A DNA stretch of 31,849 bases from a virus: the IMG/VR virus record IMGVR_UViG_3300037193_000547, positions 1 to 31,849 of that record. One strand, 5' to 3'. This document shows positions 6,227-13,920 of the stretch, piece after piece. Position numbers and translations under genes: made by a program. Each line of letters starts with the position of its first letter. Positions within the stretch are counted from its first letter, which is position 1. The notes under the pieces are model-generated. The model was not told where the DNA came from. It was given only the letters and a program-made list of their open reading frames with translations, and made no database searches.

Positions 6227-6733
6227 ATGGGAAAAGAGATTAAAGAAGTACCCTGGCATTTGTACATGGATTGCAATTGCAAGGTTACGACAACGGAATA
6301 CGGAGTACAAGGCCCTCCAAAATCATTCATGGGATCAATACACGGTGTTTACTATGACCGATGGACTACTGACGCAATGGAGCTTTCTATTCAGGTAATG
6401 ACAGAGCATGGAGGCCGATGGGCTTATAAACCTGATCAAGTGCAATTGGTATTACGCCCACTATCAGACCTTACGGAAGAAGAAAAAATCGATTTATACA
6501 AAATTGTTAGGATGCCATGCCCCCCTTTTATAGAACCTGATTATGATGATCCAAAGGTAAAAAAGGAAATGGTCATGTGGGCAGAGATGCTTGTGTCTCC
6601 TGCTTTTGGATTGAATTTAAAGCCAGATCAGTTTATCTACCTACTCTCCAGGCACTGCGATCTTTTTGGACTCATAGACTCAGGTCAGGCAATAGACCTA
6701 TCAACACTAGAAGGTAAAGACATTATCTCTTAA
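6227..6733 (+). CDS. Hypothetical protein, 168 aa
   Basis: Soluble protein with a short Cys pair (DCNCK) near the N-terminus and a hydrophilic centre (LRPLSDLTEEEKIDLYKIVR). Its last third (LVSPAFGLNLKPDQFIYLLS, then RHCDLFGLIDSG) looks helical; the DLFGLIDSGQAIDL stretch resembles the end of small phage proteins found near recombination genes. No function can be assigned. Confidence 0.6.
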   Translation: MGKEIKEVPWHLYMDCNCKVTTTEYGVQGPPKSFMGSIHGVYYDRWTTDAMELSIQVMTEHGGRWAYKPDQVQLVLRPLSDLTEEEKIDLYKIVRMPCPPFIEPDYDDPKVKKEMVMWAEMLVSPAFGLNLKPDQFIYLLSRHCDLFGLIDSGQAIDLSTLEGKDIIS

Positions 6734-6765
6734 CCCCCACTATGAAAGAATAAAAAACTAAAGCT

Positions 6766-6957
6766 ATGAGATACATAATACGATTTTTGGGTCTTAGATT
6801 CTGGGTTACTCAGCACCAATGGGGCCGCAGGTTATTTGGAGGACGTTGGTATTTGATAGAGACTGGTTTGCCTATGTCTTCATTTTGGACAGATAAGCAG
6901 GTAACAAGTTGTCAGGCCGTAATACGTGAAATAGAAATATACCCTACATCACTCTAA
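6766..6957 (+). CDS. Small basic hypothetical protein, 63 aa
   Basis: Arg-, Trp- and Phe-rich (MRYIIRFLGLRFWVTQHQWG at the start). No clear membrane segment despite the hydrophobic start. It sits alone between a 168-aa and a 171-aa gene. The bases after its stop repeat a TAACCCCCA motif seen after the previous gene. No family recognised. Confidence 0.5.
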   Translation: MRYIIRFLGLRFWVTQHQWGRRLFGGRWYLIETGLPMSSFWTDKQVTSCQAVIREIEIYPTSL

Positions 6958-6968
6958 CCCCCATAGAA

Positions 6969-6974
6969 AGGAGG
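6969..6974 (+). promoter_or_regulatory. Strong ribosome binding site AGGAGG
   Basis: AGGAGG lies ten bases before the ATG at 6985. Most genes in the window have no such motif, as expected for a Bacteroidota host, so this full match stands out. The spacing is a little long, and its use is uncertain. Confidence 0.5.
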
Positions 6975-6984
6975 ACAAAAGAAT

Positions 6985-7500
6985 ATGAAACCGATAGATG
7001 TAAAGATTACACGGGCCGAGAAAAGAGGCCGTAGGATAATTGTAGTATTTGAAAGTGACCTGTATAGCGATGAAGTGTTTGCTGTTACACCTTTTTATGA
7101 TGAGGGTGACGCTAAAAATCAATTGCAATGCATCAGATTTGACTTAAACATAACCGAGCAATCCGGTCAGGTCAAGGCTCAGGTGGGGTTTGCCAACTCG
7201 TTATCTCATTTTACCAAGGGACATTCTCAGCTTCATTATCCAATAAACACATTCTTCCTTGATAAGAAAGATTGCGCTCGGAACTGGTTTCTAACAGAAA
7301 AGCAGGAATATTTTACCGATGAAAGGATAGATCAAATACTTAAGCTATGGGAAGCTGATCCTAAGTTTCATGAAGAACTAATAGACATTACAAGGAGGAG
7401 AAGACATTCTTTTAGAGTTGATAGGCTTAACACAGCAAAATTAAGGCACCAAAAAGCCTTACTAGAATTAGAGGAAGCAATGAGTGAATTATTGCCATAA
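6985..7500 (+). CDS. Hypothetical protein, 171 aa
   Basis: The first half is beta-like (ITRAEKRGRRIIVVFESDLY), the last third helical and basic (RRRRHSFRVDRLNTAKLRHQ). It is preceded by one of two full AGGAGG sites in the window. No membrane segment or metal motif. Not recognised. Confidence 0.6.
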   Translation: MKPIDVKITRAEKRGRRIIVVFESDLYSDEVFAVTPFYDEGDAKNQLQCIRFDLNITEQSGQVKAQVGFANSLSHFTKGHSQLHYPINTFFLDKKDCARNWFLTEKQEYFTDERIDQILKLWEADPKFHEELIDITRRRRHSFRVDRLNTAKLRHQKALLELEEAMSELLP

Positions 7501-7533
7501 TCTAATAGAGTAAGTAATAAAGTAAACATAGCT

Positions 7534-7959
7534 ATGGAAAAGTGTCCTAAATGTCGTACCACGGATTGGAGTAACTGTCATTCGATGCGTTGCCCGATGA
7601 GAAAACTAGAGCCTGAATCTCCCTTAGAATCAAAAGAGGTTAAGAGCGCGGAAGACTTTTTCAAAGAAAGACATGCTACCGAGCATTGGGATAAACATGA
7701 TAAGAAAATACATCGATACGATTATTATGACATGGTTGATTTCGCAAGTCAATACGCTAGTCAATTCAAGCATACCAATGAGTGGGTAAGTGTGAAAGAG
7801 CCAGACTTTAAAGCCTTAGCAAAAGAAAAATTAGACCTAATTCTAACGAATTGGAAGCTTGGCGAGCAGGCTCAAATATATGCGCTCGTAGCATTAGAGC
7901 AAGCATTCCGACAAGGGTTCAGATTAGGGAAAGAGCAGGCAAATAGGAGTAAATTATAA
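7534..7959 (+). CDS. Hypothetical protein with N-terminal zinc-ribbon-like motif, 141 aa
   Basis: The N-terminus carries CPKC (residues 4-7), Cys15 and Cys21 (MRCPM), a plausible four-Cys metal site. The rest is helical and charged, with WVSVKEPDFKALAKEKLDLI resembling small phage proteins of unknown role. It lies in the accessory run between ninG and the terminase. Confidence 0.6.
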   Translation: MEKCPKCRTTDWSNCHSMRCPMRKLEPESPLESKEVKSAEDFFKERHATEHWDKHDKKIHRYDYYDMVDFASQYASQFKHTNEWVSVKEPDFKALAKEKLDLILTNWKLGEQAQIYALVALEQAFRQGFRLGKEQANRSKL

Positions 7960-7972
7960 CAACCAATAGGAT

Positions 7973-8263
7973 ATGATAGATAACATAACAACGTTTAGGA
8001 TTCAACTTGATGTAGCTGCACAGAAGGTCATTCATCAGTTCATGATCAACAACGACCATATAGAAGAACAGCTTCGTAATGCTATTCAAAAGACAGTGGA
8101 GGAATTTGATTTTGAAGCTGAGATCAGGGTAATAGCTACTGAACAGTTGCGTAAAGCCGTAAGGGACGCCATGAGCTACGGAGAGCTTCAAAAGAAAGTT
8201 CAGGAAGTAGCTGGTAAAATTTATGCTGACTTAATTGAAAAAGAATTTGCTAAATACAAATGA
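7973..8263 (+). CDS. Hypothetical helical protein, 96 aa
   Basis: All-helical, highly charged (EEQLRNAIQKTVEEFDFEAE and then EQLRKAVRDAMSYGELQKKV). It has no membrane segment. Its stop overlaps the start of the next gene by 4 nt. It may be a small oligomeric coiled-coil protein; function unknown. Confidence 0.6.
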   Translation: MIDNITTFRIQLDVAAQKVIHQFMINNDHIEEQLRNAIQKTVEEFDFEAEIRVIATEQLRKAVRDAMSYGELQKKVQEVAGKIYADLIEKEFAKYK

Positions 8264-8877
8264 AATGCACTAAGACATACTACCACAAAGGAAGATTTCT
8301 TTTCTTACCAGGGGATCAATGGCCGGAGAAGCCAGAGCATGTAAACGTTTGTCGCCTTCAGTGCGGCCAATGGCTTTGTGCCTGCCAGCTATATGTGGAT
8401 CAGGTCAATGAATACCTACAACACATGTCCTCAGCACTCGACCAAGCTAAACCGTTCGAAGATCAGGATGAAATTTCAGTCATTGTTGCCGATACTGGTT
8501 CAGGCCCTTTTGATGAAGTCCTCTATACCATACCAGAAATTGACGTAGAATGGCATTGGGTTAATCCCTGTATTCCTGAAAGAAGATGTTTGAAGGACAT
8601 TGAAAACCCATGTAAGCAAAACTGTGAGAAACAATATCTGACTGCTCGTATCGCCCGTATAATTCCACAGGAAGAAAGCAAGAATGACATACTGTTGGTA
8701 AGCTCAACAAATAATGACACCAGCAATCCACAGCCTATCAATTTCCCTGAAAGCAAGGAAGAGCAGGAGGAGCTTTGGAATGAATTAATGGACGAATGGA
8801 GAGAGGCTTCTGAAAGACTTTCAGGAGAAAGGACGTTAGAGTATATGAAAAAGAAATTCACCATAACTCGTAAGTAA
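8260..8877 (+). CDS. Hypothetical Cys-rich protein, 205 aa
   Basis: The N-terminal half has Cys residues at about 3, 31, 35, 40 and 42 (VCRLQCGQWLCACQ) and more around 104-125 (NPCIPERRCL, NPCKQNCEK), which could bind metal. The C-terminal 50 residues form a charged helix. Coupled to the upstream gene by an ATGA overlap. No family recognised. Confidence 0.6.
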   Translation: MKCTKTYYHKGRFLFLPGDQWPEKPEHVNVCRLQCGQWLCACQLYVDQVNEYLQHMSSALDQAKPFEDQDEISVIVADTGSGPFDEVLYTIPEIDVEWHWVNPCIPERRCLKDIENPCKQNCEKQYLTARIARIIPQEESKNDILLVSSTNNDTSNPQPINFPESKEEQEELWNELMDEWREASERLSGERTLEYMKKKFTITRK

Positions 8878-8881
8878 ACCA

Positions 8882-9211
8882 ATGGAGACAGACAAGTTAA
8901 TTTTTGATGATGTGTACAAATTCTTAGCAAAGGAATTTGAGGGCGGTCTATTCGTCAATGTATATATTTCTGGTGGCGATTTCTTAGGCGAATTAAGTGT
9001 AGTAAAAGATTATTACACTTGTCTAGATGGTGAGGTATACCTTCTGGAAGATGGCAGAAAAAACAAATCTAATGATGATCTTATGCATCTCAGAACTCAA
9101 TGTTTCCGGGTTGGTGATTATGATCCAAAGCAACGGTATAAGCGAGTCATCAAATATATGTCGTTTAAAGAGTTAGAAATAAATTTAAACTTAAATGGAG
9201 ACAGACAATAA
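8882..9211 (+). CDS. Hypothetical protein, 109 aa
   Basis: Compact, mixed composition (FLAKEFEGGLFVNVYISGGD, then FLGELSVVKDYYTCLDG), probably a small alpha/beta domain. The first 15 bases of its start region are repeated exactly at the start of the next gene. The end overlaps that gene by 17 nt. Confidence 0.6.
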   Translation: METDKLIFDDVYKFLAKEFEGGLFVNVYISGGDFLGELSVVKDYYTCLDGEVYLLEDGRKNKSNDDLMHLRTQCFRVGDYDPKQRYKRVIKYMSFKELEINLNLNGDRQ

Positions 9212-9845
9212 CAAACATACTAAGCCGGATTTGATTGACGAATTGTGTTCATTCCGACTTTCTTACACTTTTGAGGGCCCTGATTATGATTCAGGCATCT
9301 CGTTACTTGATCATCTGACCCCAGATGAAGATGAGGATATTTCGAGAGGGCGTGATGAAATTAGTTTCCTTGCTGAACACATTGAGGAAACATTTATACT
9401 ACCTCTACAGAAAGAGAATGAAGTTCTAAATGAAAAGAACGAATTACTGAACAATGAAGTAGAGATTCAAAGAGGGTCTATAAGACAATGGAAAGAAGAA
9501 AATCAACTTTTAAAGAAAGAGAATGCAGAATTGAAGAAGAATTACGGGATTGTTCATGAATTGCTCCCGGTTATGCACGCTGATGGAGGTCACTATGTAG
9601 AGAAGCATGGTTTGGAAAAGGCCACTGAGGATGCAATAAATATTTATTACCAACTCCGATCAGACAAAGAAGAACTACTACAGGCTTTGAAGGAAGCTGA
9701 TACATTAATCAGGGACGGTCTGCCGAACCGTTGTTTAAGAGAGTACGAAATCAAGTTTTGTGATCATCGAAACGGGTCTGGCAACAAGTGCCTTGAATGC
9801 TATAGCTTTAAGGAACTAATCAATAAACATACTCCAAAGCCTTAG
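9195..9845 (+). CDS. Coiled-coil protein with Cys/His-rich C-terminus, 216 aa
   Basis: An acidic N-terminus is followed by a long coiled coil (about residues 70-120; KENEVLNEKNELLNNEVEIQ and on to QLLKKENAELKKN). The C-terminus holds CDHRNGSGNKCLEC (about residues 189-202), a small possible metal site. It lies just before the terminase small subunit. The coiled coil suggests oligomerisation; function unknown. Confidence 0.6.
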   Translation: METDNNKHTKPDLIDELCSFRLSYTFEGPDYDSGISLLDHLTPDEDEDISRGRDEISFLAEHIEETFILPLQKENEVLNEKNELLNNEVEIQRGSIRQWKEENQLLKKENAELKKNYGIVHELLPVMHADGGHYVEKHGLEKATEDAINIYYQLRSDKEELLQALKEADTLIRDGLPNRCLREYEIKFCDHRNGSGNKCLECYSFKELINKHTPKP

Positions 9846-9888
9846 CCAGAGCAGGTTTTTAAAGAATTTTTTAACTATATTTACTCAC

Positions 9889-10341
9889 ATGGGAGCAGGA
9901 AGACCTACAGATTATAACGATCAGGTATTAAAAGATTCTTTTGGGTACATTCAAAGCTGTGAAGACTCATATATAACTGTTGGTGAGGCAGTTATAAAGA
10001 AAGTTAGCGTTCCAACAATAGAAGGATTAGCGATGTATCTGGAAGTGTCTCGATCAACGATATACACATGGCAAAAAGAACACCCTGAATTTCTGGACAT
10101 TATTGAAACCTTGTTGCAAAAACAGATCACTGCTTTGATCAACAATGGACTCGCAGGAAACTATAATTCAACCATTGCAAAAGTCCTTTTAGCCAAACAT
10201 GGATATACCGACAAACAGGAAATAGACCAGAAAACAGAACATTCAGGTTCAATAACCCACAAAATAGACCATTCAAAATTATCTGATGAAGCCCTCAGAG
10301 AAATTGCTAAACTCGATCAGCCCGAAACTAGCCAAGATTGA
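9889..10341 (+). CDS. terS: Terminase small subunit
   Basis: Binds phage DNA and hands it to the large subunit for packaging. The 150-aa product starts GAGRPTDYNDQVL, then has a helix-turn-helix (EGLAMYLEVSRSTIYTWQKE, about residues 45-64), a pattern shared by many phage terminase small subunits. A helical oligomerisation part follows (FLDIIETLLQKQITALINNG), then a lysine/acid-rich tail. It overlaps the large subunit gene by 56 nt, a normal arrangement for translational coupling. Clear by position and domain order. Confidence 0.85.
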   Translation: MGAGRPTDYNDQVLKDSFGYIQSCEDSYITVGEAVIKKVSVPTIEGLAMYLEVSRSTIYTWQKEHPEFLDIIETLLQKQITALINNGLAGNYNSTIAKVLLAKHGYTDKQEIDQKTEHSGSITHKIDHSKLSDEALREIAKLDQPETSQD

Positions 10342-11689
10342 ATTAGCAAGGCGTCATTTCGCTGATTTTGTATCCTACACAAAGCCTGATTACCAGTTTA
10401 ACTGGCACCATATATTACTCTGCGATAAGCTGGACCAGTTTGCTAAGGGGAAAATAAATAAGTTAATGGTATTCATGCCTCCTCAACATGGTAAAAGTCA
10501 ATTAACAACCAGGCATTACCCATCCTACATGCTTGGATTAAAACCAGCTACAAAGATTTCGGTTTGCTCATACTCAGCCACGCTGGCACAGGCATTCAAC
10601 CGTGATATTCAGCGAATAATTGATGATTTGCCATACCATGATATATTTCCGGAAACACTCCTAAACTCATCAAACGTAACCACGGATGCCCATGGTGCAT
10701 ATCTTCGCAACTCCGACATATTCGAAACTCTTAAATTCAGGGGATTCGTTAAAACAGTTGGCGTTGGCGGATCACTGACCGGCACCCCGATAGACATCGG
10801 CATCATTGACGACCCGTTCAAAGACCGAGAGGAGGCGATGTCGATACGGATCAGGGATAAAGTGTATTCATGGTACACAGATGTGTTTAAAACCCGCCTG
10901 CACAATACATCTCAAGAGCTTATAATTATGACTCGGTGGCACGAAGATGACCTTGCGGGCCGTATTTTAAAGACCGAGAACGATTGGGAGGTGATCACAT
11001 TCCAAGCAATCAAGGAAAGAGATATTCCAGGAGATCCCCGGGCAATAGGTGAAGCCCTTTGGCCAGATAAACACAGCCTGGAAAGGATATTGGCCATTAA
11101 AGAAACCAGTCCCTTTACCTTTTCAAGCCTTTATCAGCAGGAGCCCAAGCCCTCTACCGATGCTTTAGTATTCCCGGAATGGAGCGAATACGATCAGGAA
11201 CCGGACATAGCCCCGATTTACGGCCTTGATTTCGGGTTCAGTAATGACCCTAGCGCCATAATTCAGGTTAAAATTCACAAACAAGACATGTATTTGCGGG
11301 AGATGCTGTATAAAAAAGGACTAACAACTCCAGATCTGGATCAGAACATGAGGTTTGTTATGCCGCAGTGGGCGCGCATCGCTGCTGACAGCGCAGACCC
11401 GCGCACTATTGAAGACCTCAGACGCAAGGGCTGGAACATTGTCCCCTCAGTAAAAGGCCCAGACTCAGTTATCAATGGTATAAATTGGATCAAGGGCTTC
11501 AAGCTGCATGTGCATAAAGACAGCCATAATCTGAAAAACGAGCTTTTTAACTATCAATGGCTGATGTACGGAGGCAAACCGACAAACAGCCCCATAGACT
11601 CCTATAACCACCTGATTGACTCAGCGCGCTATACGAAGACGTTATACAAAGTAAACACCGGCTTAAAATACAGTTTCCATAAATCATAA
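10286..11689 (+). CDS. terL: Terminase large subunit
   Basis: ATPase and nuclease that translocates and cuts phage DNA at the portal. In the 467-aa product, Walker A is PPQHGKS (residues 65-71) and Walker B is IGIIDD (171-176) with the following acidic residues; IIMTRWHEDDLAGRI (213-227) is the typical coupling motif. The nuclease half begins at GLDFG (313-317, Asp315), with Asp368 in AADSADP and Asp445 in LIDSARY completing a likely metal site of the RNase H-like fold. The length is normal. It has no in-frame alternative start after the ATG at 10286. It is followed by a structured intergenic stretch rather than a portal gene, which is unusual. Confidence 0.95.
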   Translation: MKPSEKLLNSISPKLAKIELARRHFADFVSYTKPDYQFNWHHILLCDKLDQFAKGKINKLMVFMPPQHGKSQLTTRHYPSYMLGLKPATKISVCSYSATLAQAFNRDIQRIIDDLPYHDIFPETLLNSSNVTTDAHGAYLRNSDIFETLKFRGFVKTVGVGGSLTGTPIDIGIIDDPFKDREEAMSIRIRDKVYSWYTDVFKTRLHNTSQELIIMTRWHEDDLAGRILKTENDWEVITFQAIKERDIPGDPRAIGEALWPDKHSLERILAIKETSPFTFSSLYQQEPKPSTDALVFPEWSEYDQEPDIAPIYGLDFGFSNDPSAIIQVKIHKQDMYLREMLYKKGLTTPDLDQNMRFVMPQWARIAADSADPRTIEDLRRKGWNIVPSVKGPDSVINGINWIKGFKLHVHKDSHNLKNELFNYQWLMYGGKPTNSPIDSYNHLIDSARYTKTLYKVNTGLKYSFHKS

Positions 11690-11861
11690 AAATATTTTTA
11701 TTTTGATTTGTGTAACAAGAAGGCCTTAAAAGGCGACTAGCTAAAGATTGAAAAGGAACTTGAAAAGGTTCGCGGGTGCAGCCCACTGACTCACAATTAT
11801 GTATAGAAAAGCGGGGAATTCTATACATGTTAGAGCAACATATAAAATAATTATACATAAT
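11690..11861 (+). other. Intergenic stretch with several potential RNA hairpins
   Basis: After the terminase stop there are 172 bases without a convincing gene. They hold GCCTTAAAAGGC (a 5-bp stem), GAAC with GTTC (either side of TTGAAAAG), GGGTGCAGCCC, and a perfect 10-bp stem at 11799-11828. No tRNA cloverleaf, intrinsic terminator or known ribozyme core is evident. It may be a leader for the genes that follow, or a small RNA. Confidence 0.4.
11799..11828 (+). repeat. Perfect 10-bp inverted repeat with 10-base loop
   Basis: ATGTATAGAA (11799-11808) pairs with TTCTATACAT (11819-11828) around the loop AAGCGGGGAA. It lies 33 bases before the ATG of the next gene and has no T run after it. A G-rich loop is open to pairing or protein binding. 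Confidence 0.65.
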
Positions 11862-12059
11862 ATGAAGGTTGAGCTTTTTAGTTTTTGGAATGATCGTGAA
11901 TATTGTCAGTGGTGGATTGTCATTTTAGACATTACGTTTTATGGTAGAGATTCAAATAAAAATTACTGCCTTTTTAACATTCAGAAGGATCGATACAGGT
12001 GGATTGTAGAGATTCTATTCATCCGATGGGATTTGTTGTGCAGGAAGCTTAAAAAATGA
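11862..12059 (+). CDS. Hypothetical protein, 65 aa
   Basis: The likely start is the ATG at 11862 (MKVELFSFWNDREYCQWWIV), because an upstream in-frame ATG at 11799 would take a hairpin into the coding region. The product is rich in aromatic and Ile residues, with short alternating strands (VILDITFYGRD, YRWIVEILFIRW), typical of small beta-rich phage proteins. Its TGA overlaps the next gene by 4 nt. Confidence 0.5.
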   Translation: MKVELFSFWNDREYCQWWIVILDITFYGRDSNKNYCLFNIQKDRYRWIVEILFIRWDLLCRKLKK

Positions 12060-12199
12060 AAGCTAAACCCACCCACGGAGGCAAGCGTAAAGGAGCCGGA
12101 AGGCCAAAAAAGGAACCCACTAAAATATTAAGGGTTCCTGCATCTATAATCCCAAAGGTTAAAAAACTGATTCATGATCACATTCAAAATCAAAAATAA
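12056..12199 (+). CDS. Small basic AT-hook-like protein, 47 aa
   Basis: The product starts MKAKPTHGGKRKGAGRPKKE and continues PTKILRVPASIIPKVKKLI. The KGAGRPKK stretch is of the AT-hook type, and the ILRVPASIIPKVKKLI part resembles the ribbon end of small DNA-binding proteins of mobile elements. It overlaps the gene before by 4 nt and the gene after by 26 nt. A DNA-binding role is inferred. Confidence 0.6.
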   Translation: MKAKPTHGGKRKGAGRPKKEPTKILRVPASIIPKVKKLIHDHIQNQK

Positions 12200-12815
12200 A
12201 AGCTATAACCTACCATCATCATGGTACGATTTCAGCTTCGACCTATACATGCGGTATTTGAAAGAAATCAAAGAAACAGACGATTCTTTGAAAATCATTT
12301 GTCTCCTTGCTTCTGTGGATTACGAAATTCTTAAAAACGCCACGGTTAAAGGCGCTGATAATATAATTCGGTGTCTGTCGTTCTTGTCCAATGCTCCAAA
12401 GTTTGACGGTGTAACCGACCACATCGGCCCATATAAGCTGCCGATAAACCACAAAGGTCAGTTCGATATTCAGTTTGAAAGCTTGGGCCAGTTCGAAGAT
12501 ATGCGCGGCATTGTAAAGAGCATACCCCAAGGCAATGCAATTGAACTATTGGAAGCTTATCCGAAGTTCTGCGCGCTGTATCTCCAAAAGATCAGAGACG
12601 GTGAATACAACTACGGTAATGCAATGGAAATGGTGAATGAGGTTAGGTCATACCCATTGTCGGACATATTAATTGCAGGAAGTTTTTTTTTGCTAAGTTC
12701 AACGAACTCACCGATTGGCACTCGAACCAGCTCCCACCAACAGAAGAAGACCCGCAAGCGGAGGAAGCAGGATGGTCGCAATTCCTCCAAACGTTCGGCT
12801 CGTACGCGCAAATAG
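12174..12815 (+). CDS. Tail assembly chaperone-like protein, zero-frame product, 213 aa
   Basis: The first 172 residues form a helical domain (MITFKIKNKSYNLPSSWYDF at the start). After the T9 run the zero frame turns into 41 residues of Ser/Arg/Lys-rich sequence (HQQKKTRKRRKQDGRNSSKR), unlike normal coding and overlapping a much better -1 frame. This suggests the zero-frame tail is the minor or incidental reading, as for lambda G versus GT. The protein resembles Bacteroidota phage tail chaperones by size and place, upstream of tail genes; the call is inference. Confidence 0.55.
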   Translation: MITFKIKNKSYNLPSSWYDFSFDLYMRYLKEIKETDDSLKIICLLASVDYEILKNATVKGADNIIRCLSFLSNAPKFDGVTDHIGPYKLPINHKGQFDIQFESLGQFEDMRGIVKSIPQGNAIELLEAYPKFCALYLQKIRDGEYNYGNAMEMVNEVRSYPLSDILIAGSFFLLSSTNSPIGTRTSSHQQKKTRKRRKQDGRNSSKRSARTRK

Positions 12816-12958
12816 ACCGCGTTTCCAGAAAGATAAATATTCCGGAAGATGAGCTTTACAAATGGTCGGCTAAAAGGTTTTGGTTCAAACACCTGTATCT
12901 TGCTTGGGAGTCACATAACGAATCCAAGTATTATAAATTGATTATGAACAAGAAATGA
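12174..12958 (+). CDS. Frameshift fusion product, 261 aa (tail chaperone GT-like)
   Basis: A -1 shift in the T9 run (12683-12691) joins residues 1-172 to an 89-residue -1 frame (FAKFNELTDWHSNQLPPTEE, later WSQFLQTFGSYAQIDRVSRK and WFKHLYLAWESHNESKYY) that ends at TGA 12956-12958, touching the start of the next gene. The -1 frame has no usable start codon of its own before its last residues, so it can be made only by recoding, by transcript slippage, or if the true run has one more T. Lambda G/GT proteins use the same strategy to make a short and a long tail chaperone. The C-terminal part reads as a normal protein. Confidence 0.6.
12683..12691 (+). other. T9 slippery run (probable -1 frameshift site)
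   Basis: Nine consecutive T residues, read AGT TTT TTT TTG in the zero frame, contain the heptamer T TTT TTT, a classical -1 slippery pattern in which both tRNAs re-pair perfectly. Such a run is also prone to polymerase slippage and sequencing miscounts, so the count needs confirmation. Confidence 0.6.
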
Positions 12959-13435
12959 GTGATATTTGATTTCGTGAAAGGGCATGAATCAATCCACACT
13001 CTAATTAAAGACACCGCACAAAGCCTTGCGGACAATGTTGAATTCGCTTATGAAACCCCCGCTGGATTTGACCAGATCAGAAACCAACGCTATCCATTCG
13101 TTGTGTTAGACCCGCCCAGGGCAGTACCTGGATACACTGTTAATAACGTTTCAAATTACTCTAAAATCTGGCTTATCCAGATGGCTTTCTACGCTGCTGA
13201 TAAAGCGGCTGCAACTGGCAATGAGTCTGCTAAAATCCTTGACGACATGGACGCATTCGTGGACGACTTCATTAACAAGCTAAACTTTTATTCCGATCAG
13301 GCCAGTGATATTGTTTTAACCTCATTCAGTCAGGAGCCGTTTATTAAAAGTACGGCCAATATTCTAACAGGCTACATCCTTACATTTCAAATGCAGGTGC
13401 CGGATAATTTTGATTATTGTAAAATTGAATGCTGA
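12959..13435 (+). CDS. Putative tail terminator or head-tail joining protein, 158 aa
   Basis: The start is a GTG directly after the TGA of the frameshift gene; no ATG is in frame nearby. The middle (ESAKILDDMDAFVDDFINKL) and the C-terminal ILTGYILTFQMQVPDNFDYC resemble small structural proteins placed before gp10-like proteins in Bacteroidota phages. A tail terminator is the likely role by position; the family is not certain. Confidence 0.5.
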   Translation: MIFDFVKGHESIHTLIKDTAQSLADNVEFAYETPAGFDQIRNQRYPFVVLDPPRAVPGYTVNNVSNYSKIWLIQMAFYAADKAAATGNESAKILDDMDAFVDDFINKLNFYSDQASDIVLTSFSQEPFIKSTANILTGYILTFQMQVPDNFDYCKIEC

Positions 13436-13920
13436 TGAACGCTGAGATATTTACCATATTGCAAAACGCAGGCACCAGCGCAATACAGCAGATCAGAAAC
13501 AACATGTCGGCAACCGGCACCAATTCGACCGGTAAAAGCTCAAAGTCATTAACATACGAAATTGAGGAAAAAGGAACCTCTATATTTTTGAGGGTGTTGG
13601 GCCGTGAATACTTTGCCGTAGTGGAAACTGGAAGACGGCCTACCCCTCAATACACCAAACCCTCGCGGGAGTTCGTTCAATCCATTAAAGAATGGGCGCA
13701 AGCCAAAGGCAAACCAGAAGGATCAGCATATGCGATAGCTAAGTCTATTCACCAGAAAGGCACCAAGCTATTTCGTGAAGGCGGTCGTAGGGATGTATAC
13801 TCAAACGTGGAACAGAGCTTAGTTGATCAGGTTGGTAAAGACCTACTTGATAAATACGCCAATTTGTTTTTAGTTGAAGCAGTGCAAATTTTAGATAATG
13901 GCAATAACCGTAATCAGTAG
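13435..13920 (+). CDS. HK97 gp10-like head-tail joining protein, 161 aa
   Basis: I prefer the ATG at 13435 (TGATG overlap with the stop before it) to an ATG at 13429. The pattern VVETGRRPTPQYTKPSREFV, then SIKEWAQAKGKPEG and AIAKSIHQKGTKLFREGGRR, is very like HK97 gp10-type proteins, which join the tail to the head. The N-terminal helix (FTILQNAGTSAIQQIRNNMS) and a helical C-terminus agree. It overlaps the next gene by 23 nt. Confidence 0.65.
   Translation: MNAEIFTILQNAGTSAIQQIRNNMSATGTNSTGKSSKSLTYEIEEKGTSIFLRVLGREYFAVVETGRRPTPQYTKPSREFVQSIKEWAQAKGKPEGSAYAIAKSIHQKGTKLFREGGRRDVYSNVEQSLVDQVGKDLLDKYANLFLVEAVQILDNGNNRNQ

Noticed and set aside
8523-8930. A 135-aa minus-strand frame
   Set aside because: It lies opposite the 205-aa gene at 8260 and is rich in Ser, Leu and Cys in the way typical of antisense readings; no neighbour runs in that direction.
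9853-9883. A promoter-like TATATTTA (9876-9883) just before the terminase small subunit gene
   Set aside because: It is only 7 of 8 to the -7 consensus and no TTTG lies 19-20 bases upstream, so it was not listed as a promoter.
11690-11800. A possible tRNA or group I intron remnant after the terminase (GGTTCG stretch, hairpins)
   Set aside because: No acceptor stem or cloverleaf could be drawn, and no intron core or ribozyme motif that I know is present. It is listed only as a structured stretch.
12611-12892. A 93-aa minus-strand frame opposite the frameshift region
   Set aside because: It is the antisense of the region whose -1 frame reads as normal protein, and it has no operon partner on that strand.
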